From: Ceratodon purpureus | Taxonomy: Eukaryota; Streptophyta; Bryopsida; Pseudoditrichales; Ditrichaceae | Assembly: GCA_014871385.1 (NCBI GenBank) | Contig: CM026426.1 | Span: 18,258,119-18,322,118 of the forward strand | Direction: 5' to 3' | Length of the DNA stretch: 64,000 nucleotides | Shown: piece by piece, positions 41,117-51,951 of the stretch | Position numbering within the stretch: the first letter of the stretch is position 1 | Layout: each line of letters starts with the position of its first letter | The notes under the pieces: model-generated | What the model saw: only the letters and a program-made list of their open reading frames with translations | Databases searched by the model: none | Told to the model about the DNA's origin: nothing | Translations under genes and position numbers: made by a program

Positions 41117-42307
41117 TCAGTAGGAAAAAAAAAAAAAAACAACAATGACAGAGGTTTGGAGAGAGGGAGACGTATCGTGGAGGGTGTGCTCCGGAGAAAA
41201 ATCCCCAGATTGAGTCGTCCCGTTTGGGGCAGGGGCCGCAGGCAAACTCGACCTAGTGCCGGTCGCTGCAGAACTGGGCGGGGGCTGAGTTTCGGGGGTG
41301 GCGGTTGCGGTGGTGGTGGACTGCAGCCGCTGCCGCTTCCCAGCCTGCGACTCCCCCGCTCTCTCCCGTTGTGCCTTCTCCGCGGCCCTCTCATTGACAA
41401 TTTTGTCGTGCTCCATCTTCTCCTTCTCTGCGAGACGCTGCTGCTGCTCCATTCTCCTTTTGATGCGGTGGAGCTCTTCCTTCCGTCGCAACTGAAAGTA
41501 TTCACGGGCGTCCTCATCCAGGTCTTCCATGGGCATGCGGAAGAGGGAAGCGGCAGCATGGTCTGCCATAGCTTCAGCTTTCCGCAAATTGGCTGCAGCC
41601 ATCTGCTCCGTGGCCCTTGCGGTACTTTTCAGAATAGCTTCCTTTCGACCCTGCTCTGCGAGGTCACTCTTCGCAGCTTTGTTGCCCATTGGCCTAGCGG
41701 GGCGGGACCTGAAACTCTTCGGTTCCACCACTTGAACGTCCTCTTCGGCCATGGCCGGCGCCTCTGCTCCCTCGCTGGGACCGCTTCCTTCATCGCCCAA
41801 GTCTACTACCGATGCAGTGCCTGCCCTTCCTCGACCCATGCTCACTCCCGGACTCTCAGGTCCCACATTGCGCTTCTGCACCTCCATAGCTGATTGCCAC
41901 CACCTAGGAACGTCCTTGAGCAGCTGCCAGCAATGCAAGAATGCAAACGTTTGCTGCTTGGGATGCCGGTCCTTGTAGTATTCAAGCGCCCTCTCCAAAA
42001 CATCCTCAGCAGAAACACCTGACTCTCTCGAATCTGAGACTTGTTTATGGGCTCCTACAAATTTCGCAACATCATGCTTGATGTGACTCCACTTCGATTC
42101 AAGAGACCTCGAAGGACGGGTGGGTGCATACCTTGGCTTTGTTTTGTTGAAATGTGTTGTGATCCTCTCCCAAAACGCAATGTTGCGTTGCCCATTGCCA
42201 CACACTGGGTCCTGCGAAACAGCCAAAAAACTCCTGCACAAGCATCTCTCCTCGTCAGCACTAAAGTTCTTCCCCTTCTTCCCCCTTCCCGCCTCAAGAG
42301 CTGCCAT
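41117..42307 (-). CDS. PIF/Harbinger Myb/SANT-like partner protein
   Basis: In this superfamily the second protein binds transposon DNA and helps the transposase enter the nucleus. I place the start at the ATG at 42307 (MAALEAGRGKKGKNFSADEE), because the frame upstream to 42457 is Pro-rich sequence from the terminal region. Residues about 15-90 are the trihelix/SANT-like part: FSADEERCLCRSFLAVSQD, AFWERITTHFNKTKP and SLESKWSHIKHDVAKF. A middle acidic segment follows, then a long charged helix (REYFQLRRKEELHRIKRRME) likely to form a coiled coil, and a Ser/Thr/Pro-rich tail. The frame is open throughout. It converges on the transposase. Confidence 0.85.
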   Translation of the reverse strand: MAALEAGRGKKGKNFSADEERCLCRSFLAVSQDPVCGNGQRNIAFWERITTHFNKTKPRYAPTRPSRSLESKWSHIKHDVAKFVGAHKQVSDSRESGVSAEDVLERALEYYKDRHPKQQTFAFLHCWQLLKDVPRWWQSAMEVQKRNVGPESPGVSMGRGRAGTASVVDLGDEGSGPSEGAEAPAMAEEDVQVVEPKSFRSRPARPMGNKAAKSDLAEQGRKEAILKSTARATEQMAAANLRKAEAMADHAAASLFRMPMEDLDEDAREYFQLRRKEELHRIKRRMEQQQRLAEKEKMEHDKIVNERAAEKAQRERAGESQAGKRQRLQSTTTATATPETQPPPSSAATGTRSSLPAAPAPNGTTQSGDFSPEHTLHDTSPSLQTSVIVVFFFFSY

Positions 42308-43487
42308 CCTGGCGTTGACTACGCAATAGAGTGTGGAAATTGTCTCCCTCCAAGCAGAGGAAAAATGGCGTGAGCGGGCCTGTGATGGAGTGTGGCAGGA
42401 AAGTGGAGGGGGGGGTGGCGCGACCATTGGGTTCCAAAAAGCACGCGGGCCCGCCAATGCCCGTTGGCGTGGGCCGTTGGCGCGGCTAATGGGGATGCTC
42501 TAAGTCTCTTGAACTTTGTTTTTCCTGAAGCTCGTTTCTTGATGTTTTCTTTTTGAATAGTGTTTTCTGCATTGACCTTTTTGCTGTCTATGTCCACAGG
42601 GCAGACATCATCCGAGACTTCAAAACTGGGGATAGTTCTGCTATGCATTTATTGGTAACTCCTGATGCACTTCTCTGGTTTTACTGGTTTTGTTTATTCT
42701 GTGGCAAGTGTAGCCAAGTGAAAAAAAGCTGCATTTTTGGAGGGCTTGTATTCACAAGTCCTGTGGCATCCTTTGTAATTGCAGAATCTGAAACCCCGGA
42801 GTCATGTGAGGCCGCATACTTCAAGGTAAGTTATTGACGCTCTATATTATTAGGGATGGACAGGTTTTCTCTGTTATGAACTGCAATTGGCTTCCCCTTG
42901 GCGTCATTCTTTATCAGTTTGCTGATTTCCTTCTTTGTCCTTTCAAATGGATAATGTGTTTATTCTATGGTCGAAGAATACATGTGGATTTCAGCCAAAG
43001 TGTTTCACACTTATGGAATTGATACCAGAAGGCTGGCAAAAATGGCGGAGATGGTCATTGTGAGCTTCTCTACACGATCCAAGTTTTATACCATCTTCAT
43101 GACTGAGGTTATAGCAGTAAACACAGGTTTGGAGATTAGGGCAAGCTTGCGTCTGGCAGCTGGTTCTAGGCTTGGTGTTCTTCGTGTTCTCTTCAGGTGT
43201 TGCCCACTGAACCTCTCTCAAACCCTAGAAATGATGTGATTTTAATGGATGATCTTTACAAGAAAAGATAGGATTAAGATTCCCATGCTTCTCCTCAGTC
43301 CTTTGTGAATTAAATTCCGTTCCCGGACCCTTGGGTTTTCTCCAAACCCCGAATCCCTTAAGAAAGCAACAGATAGTTCAGAATTACTTTGTCAGTCTCA
43401 TTTAGGGACAATTATGTGCATTTGGATAGTGGGATTCACCGTGGTCATTCTGATAACCACTCGTTTTCCGCTTCTAGTTCGATGCAG

Positions 43488-43625
43488 GAGCTTATGTCGG
43501 GTTCAATTACGGCAGAAATGGTGACAATCTGCCAGTGCTGACCCAAACCTGCCAGCTTCTGAAGAACCTCGGTGTTGGACAGTGAAGCTGGTGCATCGCA
43601 AAAGACGTTAGTTACCACAAGCTTT
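43488..43625 (+). pseudogene. GH17 beta-1,3-glucanase N-terminal fragment
   Basis: After a possible acceptor (GATGCAG at 43,481-43,487) the frame reads GAYVGFNYGRNGDNLP and LLKNLGVGQ, matching the start of mature plant glycoside hydrolase family 17 proteins. A TGA follows at 43,583-43,585; reading one base later gives VKLVH, which continues the family pattern, so a frameshift is likely. The catalytic Glu region is not seen. It lies 450 bp after the CYP59-like exons on the same strand. Confidence 0.6.
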
Positions 43626-46600
43626 GTCTCAGTTTTTTATGATTTTGTCCAGCTGTTAAGCCAAATATTTTTATCTATGCGTTCTTAGGCAATCAATGCG
43701 TTCTATGTGGACGGCACCAACGGTATTGCTGCCTGTAACTTTTAGGTGGCTGCTCGAATCACAACCTCTGACCCAAGTAAGTATTGTCGTGCTCCTACCA
43801 CTCACCCATCTGGAAACCTACCATTTGCTTTAACATAGTTTGAGCGACTGCTAATTTTTGAATTTGAAGATGGTGTCGGGAAATGATTTGCAGTGAAACC
43901 AACTCTTGTGTAAGGTAGAATGACCTTAAACCGGGCGAATAAGAGATTCAGCATGGTTGTGGACCTCGTGTGTACTGTTTGTAATTTTTCTTGGATGGGG
44001 AAACAAGAGGGAGAGTGAATGCAAAAATTTCTAGAATTAAATAGCAAAAACTGAATTTACTACAAATTTTTGAAGCGAAAAGTGTACATGACCTTAAAGT
44101 GATCAGTAGACTCTCCTTTTGTGGCGTTCACGCATGTACCTCAAACCGTGCAAATAGAGTTAATGAACCATGAATCTATGAACCAACCACCTCCCTACAC
44201 GTGTCCATATCGAGTCACTATTCATGAACTATTTATGAAATTGCTGTGCACGCAATAAGGTCCATGCCATGGGCGGCACAGGGGCGGTCTACCCTGCGCT
44301 TCTGGGGGGCCGCCCGGTTTAAGGTCATTCTACCTTAGTGCATGGTCGCTGTCATGGCTTATCTTTCGGATATTTCCAGCTCAGGGGCATAATAGTGTTT
44401 TTGTGGCCTTGTCATGTGTAGGCTACGGCCGAAGTCACGTATCCAGCCAGGTACCTTTCTCCCTATTCTGCTTACCATGGTCAAAATACTATTATAATTC
44501 TGTTCTTTGCGTCCTCTCAAAGAAATATCTGTCGAAATTGCACATCCCAGCACTAGATGTCAATCAATGACCTATCTATGTCGCTTTTAGTTGCAAACAT
44601 ACTTCTACTCCCATTATGAGGGAAACGCGCATAATTTCTTTTTAACAAACTGGCGTTTTACTTTGCATTGACCATTACATTCTCTTCGTTAATTGTTTTC
44701 ATAACGATCCTTGAAACCAATTAATACAAATAGTAATGCTGATAATGCCCGGAGTCGATGTCTTATAGAATGATATGTCTTGTGCGGTACCATGCTTCAT
44801 GTTTCGTGCTTCAATCGGTTACGAAGCAGTGAATGCTGCACATCTACTGAAATTGTACTAAATGACTACTTGTTCAGTTCTCCAGGATTTGTCCATTCCT
44901 TGTCAGCGGAATAGTTGTGTTTCCCCACTGCAATGAACGGATTATAGAGGTATGTTCAACTTCCGCTGGATTTCATTGGAGTAAATGTGCTTCTGCTTAG
45001 AAATCGCACGTTGCTGTTACTTACACTTCCAAGGCTGTAATTGCCCTTTACCCAAGGCTTACACCCGTTGTTAGCTTCTATTTACTTGAAGTCCTCATGG
45101 GCAGTACTGTGGTATAGAGAAGTGTAGCATTATTTGGTGACAAAACACTTGTTGTTCTTGGTAGGTGCACTTCAACCATTTTCCGTTGTAAAGTACCACT
45201 TTTGATTAACTAGGCTACACTTCAGCCATTTAGCAACTTTGTTATGTACATTGTCACCACTTATAGAACAACTGGTCCTTGCTGATTGTAGGATTGACTG
45301 CGGGTGTGGAGTCAGCTTGTGCTGGCTTTTCACTTCTTCTAGTGTACTCGTGTCTTGCAAAACTTGTATTGCAGTGGAGAAAGTGCAAACGCGATAAATC
45401 AGTCACTCATATGTGTTTATCATAGTGCTTTCATTCCATACAACTTAGTAAAGTGAAGTGCACAGAAGAAATGAAGTGGACAGCAAACTATGGACCACTT
45501 GGCGTACTCAACAAGTGCAAAGGTAGTGGAATTAAAGTGGTCATGGGCGACACACAAAGTGAGTATGATCTGGTATGCTCTGTTCGTCCATTAGGAAACG
45601 TCCAGAGCAGTTCAACCATATAGATTCCTTTGGATGCGACTTGGTAATGATCAAGTCGAGGGAGTGGGGCAATGTAGTATTCAAAACCTTGGCAGTCATT
45701 GTTCAGAGATCAGGCTTTCATAGCGCAGCCCTGTTCTGTTAGTTTGCTATACCCCCCCTTACTGTATCCATCCATGTGCAAGTATCATTGTAGTTACACA
45801 CCCCCCTTTCCTCCCCTCTCTCAATACCCACAGCAAATGTTGGAACATAGTAGGCAGCCTTAAAATAGTGCCAATTTGAATGTGACACATCATACTCCAC
45901 ACACTACACACTGCGCACACTACATATCCTTGCCCTCCCTTCTATCCACTCACATTAAAGTTTATTTTTTGGATTTAGCTGTGTAATTGAGAAGCTCTTC
46001 TTGCGAGAATCTCGAATTCAGCACCAGGAAGCACTTGCTCTCGGTGATGCCATCTCAGGATCATACGAATTCTGCGAATTCAGGAAATCCGGCGGATGCC
46101 GATTTGTAAGGGCAGTATTGAATTTGCATACACGGCTGCAGGTTCCTAAACTATCCAGTGTGTATTAAGGTAACCCTTTTGTGTGGTTTTTACATAATTT
46201 CAGGCGTCTTATGCTACCTTCTCACCGTAATAGTTGATTCTTGCACTAAATGTCTTTACAATTTGGCCTACAGATCATCTAATCGAATGCCGGCGATTGA
46301 TTTCAGTGAACTTTCAAATTCTATGCTTGGTGGCTCTTGAAGTACTAGTAAGTACTAGTAGTAACTGGTAATTCACGTAGGATTAGTCAGTTTCTAAACG
46401 CACTAAAATTTGCATTATAATTTGTGAGTAGTGAGATTACCCTGAACATGTGAATTGACATCTTGTGCATATGCAGAAATTATGAGTGAAGATATACACG
46501 ATCTGGGCGCCGACATGGGAGCTACTTTTTGCATGGGATTCATGACTGATGCGTCCCTGCTGCATCCTTCATCATGAGTCCCTTTTCTCCACCACATTAA

Positions 46601-47075
46601 TTCAATCACCACGTGCTACTTGGCCAGAACTCCAGGTTCGTGCAGCACTCCTCCTCCAATCTTGTTTTCTTGTTAGCCACATCTCCTTCCCTTGCTCCGA
46701 CGTATCAGTGCAACTTGTCCTGCTACTTGGTCTCTCACGCTTCACGGCTCCGGTGGCAGTTTTCCGTTTCTCTGTGCAACATTCCCCAGGTCTTCCTGCG
46801 ATCTCTGTACAGTCTTCGTGTGGGCTTCGATGTTCCGTAACTGTGGGCACGTGTTTGGTCTGCGTGGTGTATTTGCATGCTTCGGTGACTCTATTTTCTC
46901 TGTTCATTTTGCTTGATGCATGTTCTATTTCCGTGCTATGACTATTTTCTTGCGACCCTCGTCACTCTCCATATCCTGTTAGGTTTTTGATTAAGTGAAA
47001 TCCTATGGCAACATACCTTCACTTCTCCCTCGTCGCGTACCTGACTCACCTCTCTGAATCCGTATAGTCTCTAGG
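43626..47075. other. No recognisable gene; dispersed debris
   Basis: A frame at 43,690-43,740 (AINAFYVDGTNGIAACN) and one at 45,990-46,110 (REALL-type helical peptide with SGSYEFCEFRKSGGCRF) look exon-like but match no family I know. 45,160-45,545 holds several AAGTGAAG and CACTTCA motifs in both orientations. 46,540-47,075 is C/T-rich and may be the leader of the gene starting at 47,076. Confidence 0.45.
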
Positions 47076-47534
47076 ATGGCGCAGGTTGAAGTTTTTTCAA
47101 TCAACTGGTATGTCGCATTTATGCAACTTCACAACCGAGGCGTAATTCCTATGGTGACCCCTATGGAGTACATGCCATCACGCAGGGCACTTGCTGGGTT
47201 CTTCACTCACCGCGTAGGCCACGGATACATATTCAAGGATCAGGGTATCCCGGAGTACGAAATCTACGTGCGACAGCTACACGCGAGAGTGCTGCAGGCG
47301 CCATGGCCGATGAACTGCGTGATGCCAGTCCACTTCGCCCGTGGTTTGTTGGTAGAGGCTATGGGCGTGGAAGTAAACTGGGCTCAATTTGCCTTCCAAC
47401 AGACTCACCGTCATCACCCGCAGAGCGGCGTCCCCAGGATCCTCCCGGAATTCATCGCACTGTCTGATCCCCTACCCCCTCTGGCCATCGTGATGCCACG
47501 CTTACACCTCTCTGTAATCCCTCCGATCCTTTAG
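47076..47534 (+). CDS. Unassigned 152-residue protein, probably transposon-encoded
   Basis: Opens with MAQVEVFSINWYVAFMQLHN and contains hydrophobic/aromatic segments such as RALAGFFTHRVGHGYIFKD and PVHFARGLLVEAMGVEVNW. The general look (mixed helix with Trp and His) resembles putative plant transposon proteins, but I recognise no family. GC at third positions is higher than in the flanks, which supports coding. A coiled-coil frame follows 220 bp downstream on the same strand and may be part of the same gene. Confidence 0.5.
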   Translation: MAQVEVFSINWYVAFMQLHNRGVIPMVTPMEYMPSRRALAGFFTHRVGHGYIFKDQGIPEYEIYVRQLHARVLQAPWPMNCVMPVHFARGLLVEAMGVEVNWAQFAFQQTHRHHPQSGVPRILPEFIALSDPLPPLAIVMPRLHLSVIPPIL

Positions 47535-47752
47535 TTTTTTCATGTTTCCTTGGATTTCCCTGAAGTACTGGTTTGTGTGCTGCCGTGTTCAACTCAAACC
47601 AAATGCCAACATCAATAACGTGTTAGAATTGAGGCTAAAATATACATGGCATGTGTTAAATTCGTGTCATTTGTCTATGCATTTGGGCAGATCATCCCTC
47701 CCTTCATGGAAGCCCGTCTCGCTAGTTTTCTAAATCGCCTTCTTATTCGTCT

Positions 47753-48490
47753 GTGCTAGTGAAATTGCAGAGATCACCCCCTATGGCGACCAACATCGCG
47801 AATCACCTTAATGCAGATGGAGGGACATCCGCCGGAACGGACGCTCTCAAAGACGAGGAACAAACCTTAGACGAGTCTGATCCCCCGCCCATGGCTTTCG
47901 CAAATGCACCGGCTACAGGCATCAATGCTGCTCCAATCGTCTCGTCTGGGATCCCCGTTACAGAGCCTATCACTTTGGACGAGGCAGCAATTTCCCCCAT
48001 GGCGCTTCTCCGCCCGAGCTTCTTGGTCGCGGTCAACAACGAACGCATGCGACTCCACAGGGTCCGCGATGACCTTGGAAATGCCGTTGCAAGAACACGG
48101 CACTGCCTGACTGAGCACCGGGAGCGTCTGAATTTGCTACAGAAGAAGGTGGTGGACAAGTCACGCAGCCATGACAAAGCTGCAGGCCAATTTCGACGTG
48201 CCCGAGAAGTATTGAAAGCTAGAAATTCCGCCATGAAGGATTCGCCATCAGCTCAAAAACCTCCCACTCGAATGTCTGAGCAACTCGTTGCCTCTTGGTT
48301 GGAGAAAGTTGCAGTCTTGTACGCTCAGGTGTAGTCTTGGGAGCTGAAGATGAAGAGGCAGAAGGAAGTAGTGGATCACACAGCTGAAGAACTCACCGCA
48401 GCTGAGGATTCTATGAAGGAAAAGATTGAAATGCTCGAGAGGACTCTCAGAAAGCTGCATTCACTTGCCACTCTTCTCGACGGTCTGTGA
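47753..48490 (+). pseudogene. Coiled-coil protein, one internal stop
   Basis: The frame from 47753 gives 193 residues to a TAG at 48,332-48,334 and then continues in frame to TGA at 48,488-48,490 (WELKMKRQKEVVDHTAEEL, EKIEMLERTLRKLHSL). The N-terminal third is disordered (Asp/Pro/Ala). From about residue 95, heptad-rich helices predict a coiled coil (RLHRVRDDLGNAVART, RERLNLLQKKVVDKSR). The stop is followed by Ser-Trp-Glu and could be a former Gln codon (CAG to TAG). No known family. It may be a structural or gag-like protein of a transposon. Confidence 0.5.
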
Positions 48491-50026
48491 GGCGGCCGGT
48501 TCGACAGGACTATAGTGGCTGCGTCTTGTGCCCATGCTTACGGCATGTCGTTAACATTGTCTTGTTTTCTCCCTGGTTTCGGAGGTTCTAGGATTGCATC
48601 TGGTCAGGAATTTGTGGTCCTCAGTCGAAGGCGATCTCGATAGAAGATGTAGCTGATAAATGTAGAGACAACATTTTTTTGGAAGATATTTGAAACTTCA
48701 TTTCAAGTGTATGCATTTGGACTTAGTAGAGACCTGATTCTCTCTCTACATTCACCGCTCTTATTGCGCGGAATGAGCACCAAGATTTGGAATTCGGGTC
48801 GTTAGAATTCAGGCATAGTTTCGCGGCTATGGTCACTTTAAGATGGTCTTGCATAAAGACGGTGACTCCTTTTTCTTCTCTTATGTTGACAATAGCTCTA
48901 CATCTTAATCCTAAGGCTGCAATCGTTTAATGTTTGTCGCCCCTTTAATCGGCTGCTGAGCAACATCATCCGTTGTTCGACTTTCACTTTACAGACACCT
49001 TCCACTTCACTTCCACACTACCTTCCACTTCACCTACACAATACCTTCCCCTTCACTCTACAACGCAGTGGCCACTGTCCATTGCATCCACTTCAGTCTG
49101 TGCGATGGGTAACATTGACACCTGCAAATGTCTGATCATTAATTTGTGATCTCGTATCAGTGTACTAAGTTGTTACCACTCTGTGGAGTTTACTTTCTTG
49201 GATCAAATGAAGGCGAACTCTCTCCTTATAAATGAACCATGTAATTCACTTTGCCTATTTCTATGTTTAGATGGGTGACAGCACAGAGAATTGTATCTGC
49301 AACAATGTGCCGGTACCTGCAGAATTCTACGTGTAGTACCTTAGACAGATTACTTGGCGGCGATGTCGTCGAGAATGCATGATGAGTTCTTTAACATCTC
49401 CATAGCTTTGCCCCTGACATGCATATGTGGATAAGGAACCACTGATCTGCTTATGTGATAGTTTGCATTCACATGACATCAAACGTATACCGCTCATTAC
49501 ACTACACATTATTGTATTTGCAACAAAGGCAAAGGACACAGAAGCTTGTGTCATTTAGAAGTAACATGCAGGGAATTCAGTTGTGTGAGACGTTCTGGAG
49601 TTAAACCTCGGCCCGAAAATTTCACGACTTCGAGTCTTCATCTACAAATCCCAATGACCCGTCCATGTGCACTGTCTTACCATCTCCCACAGTGCCAGTG
49701 CCGAGAATACTACTTCGAGGCAAAAAAACACAAAGTCCTACATGACGAGACCAACTGTTGTTAACTACAAAGCGCTGTACAAAAGCACAAAACTATCAAA
49801 GTAATTGTTTTGCCAGTAGACAAAGTTTAGCAGTAGAATGAAGTTTAGCACTAGAAGTTCTCTGCCCACCTATGGCGTGTGCGCATAACAGCCACTCAGA
49901 TATTCGCTGTTGCACTGTAATTGTATACACCATGAAAGACTGAAGCCAACCAAGTTTACTAGAGCTAATGTCAGGGCCAGTCTTTGTAGGAAATGAGAAG
50001 CTGAGAAGACCTAACGCTGAGGCTCA
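48491..50026. other. No recognisable gene apart from the 23-bp repeat
   Basis: Apart from the three-unit repeat at 48,997-49,065, only short scattered frames are present. The right part may be the 3' region of the minus-strand double-B3 gene ending at 50,027. Confidence 0.5.
48997..49065. repeat. 23-bp tandem repeat, three copies, (ACCTTCCACTTCAC...)
   Basis: Units at 48,997, 49,020 and 49,043 begin ACCTTCCACTTCAC, ACCTTCCACTTCAC and ACCTTCCCCTTCAC. The core is the complement of the GTGAAG-type motif that recurs at 52,980-53,640 and near 45,430. Confidence 0.9.
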
Positions 50027-51043
50027 TCAGCAACGTGTGACATTAAACTCCACCGTCCCCACTGCAGCGAACTCCAACGTATCACCGAGCTTGAAGTCAT
50101 TAAGCGCCACAAAATCGTACCAGCCCTTCTGGAGGTAGCAGAATGTTTGTCTCGGGGTGACCAGGCTAGCACTCTCCACACGTACTGCCGACGACGGTCC
50201 GCAGAGGATGAACTTCGTGCCACTAAAATGCTCCGCACTAAACTGACGTCAATAGCTTGTCGGGAGGTCCTAAGAGAAACCAACAGTTGAGAACGAGTGT
50301 TTTTGTGGCAAGTTCAGTTTCGAATGTAGTAGAATGTACTCACAGAACCCGTTGAATAGAAAAAGCAACTACAGCAGTTGACAAAGCAGTCAAGACAAGA
50401 AGCTCACCAATCGAGCTGCGCTCTCTGGCTTCAGAGGACTTGCCCGCAGCGTCTTCTTGAAGACGAGGCCATCAGCTTGTCTCCGCACTGGTCCTTCTCC
50501 TTCAGTCACTACGGGTTTTCGAGGAGTAGCAGGGTGATAAACAGTCACGAACAGGCATCTTTCATCCAGAACCTCGAAGATGAGAAGATTGCCTATCTTC
50601 ACTTCTTTGTCCATTAAAAAAATGGACCAGCCATGGCCAGCAGTGATGGCTTTGCGTTTACTGCTTCCATCTTCACGGATCTGGAACTGGACGGGCCAAT
50701 CTCTGATGACTGGAATGTCTGTGACGAAAGCGCAATCCCCACTGCGAGGCCACCCGGTCTTCTCGGTGAAAGCGGTTGGGATTTCCTACGGGATATGTAA
50801 TTCAACATAGTTACGACGTGCACAGTCAATGTAATCAGATCGCTGATTCGCCCAACGATAGCAGTACTAGCAAGCGCATAAAGACCAGATCACCCAAAAC
50901 AACGAACTGGAAATTCATAAAGATGTTGAATACAGGGGACGTACGAGGTGGGCGCGCATTGCCTTGGTCGACATGTTGACCGTGAAGTAGATGCTGCGGA
51001 CGTCCTCGACTTGTTCCACCTCATGTCTCTGTAGCGCTTGCAT
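50027..51043 (-). CDS. Protein with two B3 DNA-binding domains
   Basis: B3 domains are plant-specific DNA-binding folds. Proposed exons: 51043-50945 (ends SIYFTVNMSTKAMRAHL, GTACGT donor), 50785-50408 (starts EIPTAFTEKTGWPRSGDCAF; ends ESAARL, GTGAGC donor), and a last exon ending with TGA at 50029-50027. Domain 1 shows WPVQFQIREDGSSKR, GHGWSIFLMDKEVKIGNLL and IFEVLDERCLFVTVYHP. Domain 2 starts VFKKTLRASPLKPES and continues FSAEHFSGTKFILCGP, QKGWYDFVALNDFKLGD and TLEFAAVGTVEFNV, the standard GW..FV..N.LK.GD pattern. If the last exon begins at 50269 it holds a TGA at 50251-50249; an acceptor at 50243 (GACGTCAG) keeps the frame open but drops part of the first strand. Introns are all phase 0. 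Further 5' exons are possible. The gene is short for a B3 factor and could be transposon-borne. Confidence 0.7.
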
Positions 51044-51951
51044 GGCCAAAAAAAACACACTGACTACGGGAAGTCAAACCTGTTAGAGCTAACAAGAGTG
51101 AACGTGGGTCCAGCGAACGGGATGCGTAGGCGTATTGACTATGCTGCGCCCGTGAGCGGGGCACGGAACCAAAGCTGGTCGAAGAACAATGCAAGTACAC
51201 GCCTGGAAATACGTAAATACTGTGAATTTGTCGCTGCCATTTCTTTAATTCAGAAATTTAATGAGCCCAAACCCTGAATGTCACACATCATCATTTATTG
51301 AGCCCCAACCTACGTGTCCATGCACCTCTCACGGGACCTGCATACAGGGGACGAATAAGGCACTTCAAATACTGCCCCAAATACTACTTTGCTCAGGAAT
51401 AATACTCACCTTTACACCAACTCCGTGATGCTCCACACCTCCTTTGCATTTTGCGTACCTGCAAAACAACTGAGCACGAAACTCAGGACAGACCGGTGAC
51501 TGTCTGGATCCATAACCAGCATATCCCAATTGACATTGTGGGACGTTCCTAACATCACACTCTTGCTTGCGAACACGCTGGTTCAAACAGCCAGGTAAAT
51601 TGAACCGACAGATGTTTTGGACAAAATTTTGGAACATTTGCAAAGCCAAGCATTCAATATATACAATACATGAACTTTATATCCAAAAAATTTGTGCACA
51701 GTATCAAAAAAGCACATTCTCCAATGAGCTTTTAAATGTGCCCACTCCTGCGGAACGCAAGGAAGCTTAGCAGTGCAATCCATGACAAAGGTAAGATTAA
51801 CACTGTAACAAAAAGTAAGATACTATGTACATTTTTACCCTCCGCCTTCCCCGCCGCGCTATGCCGTTCACTTTCAGAACAACCACAGGGCACACCCACA
51901 CCTTCTGTGTCCTGTCCTCCTCTTCATCATAGATTTACCTCATACTGCCAT
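51044..51951 (-). other. Possible extra exon(s) upstream of the B3 gene
   Basis: A minus frame at 51,649-51,365 contains a Cys-rich stretch (QECDVRNVPQCQLGYAGYG, CPEFRAQLFC) followed by a strong donor, GTAAAG|GTGAGT, near 51,410. It could be an exon of the double-B3 gene or of the gene at 51,952-52,881, but no domain is recognised. Confidence 0.3.

Larger units (their letters stand above)
37654..42500. mobile_element. Complete PIF/Harbinger DNA transposon, 4,847 bp
   Basis: The ends are inverted: GAGCATCCCCAATGG at the left and the complement of GAGCATCCCCATTAG at the right. Both are flanked by the 3-bp target duplication TAA (37,651-37,653 and 42,501-42,503), the T-A-rich trinucleotide typical of this superfamily. 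Inside are two convergent genes, a DDE transposase on plus and a Myb/SANT-like protein on minus, separated by about 1.8 kb of GA-rich repeats. The element sits in the CYP59-like pseudogene. Confidence 0.93.
37003..43035 (+). pseudogene. CYP59: CYP59/PPIL4-like cyclophilin-RRM gene fragment, split by a transposon
   Basis: Intact homologues are nuclear cyclophilins with an RRM that bind RNA and the RNA polymerase II tail. Visible exons: about 37003-37128 (EEVRLEDDWVAMDETMDPED), 37399-37477, 37603-37649 (EGDLELIFERFGKVKS), then past a transposon 42600-42654 (ADIIRDFKTGDS), 42785-42825 (PESCEAAYFK) and 42947-43035 (GRRIHVDFSQSVSHLWN). Together these give the linker and most of the RRM. Exon borders are preserved with GT-AG introns, so this is a DNA-level duplicate, not a processed copy. 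It is dead: TAG and TGA follow KKEA in the first exon, three exons hold single-base frameshifts, the last exon's acceptor AG appears changed to AA, and TGA follows HLWN. The N-terminal cyclophilin domain and C-terminal zinc knuckle are not seen. Confidence 0.75.

Noticed and set aside
41057-41893. Plus frame of 278 codons opposite the Harbinger partner protein
   Set aside because: Antisense shadow of the Myb/SANT-like gene, whose conserved motifs are on minus.
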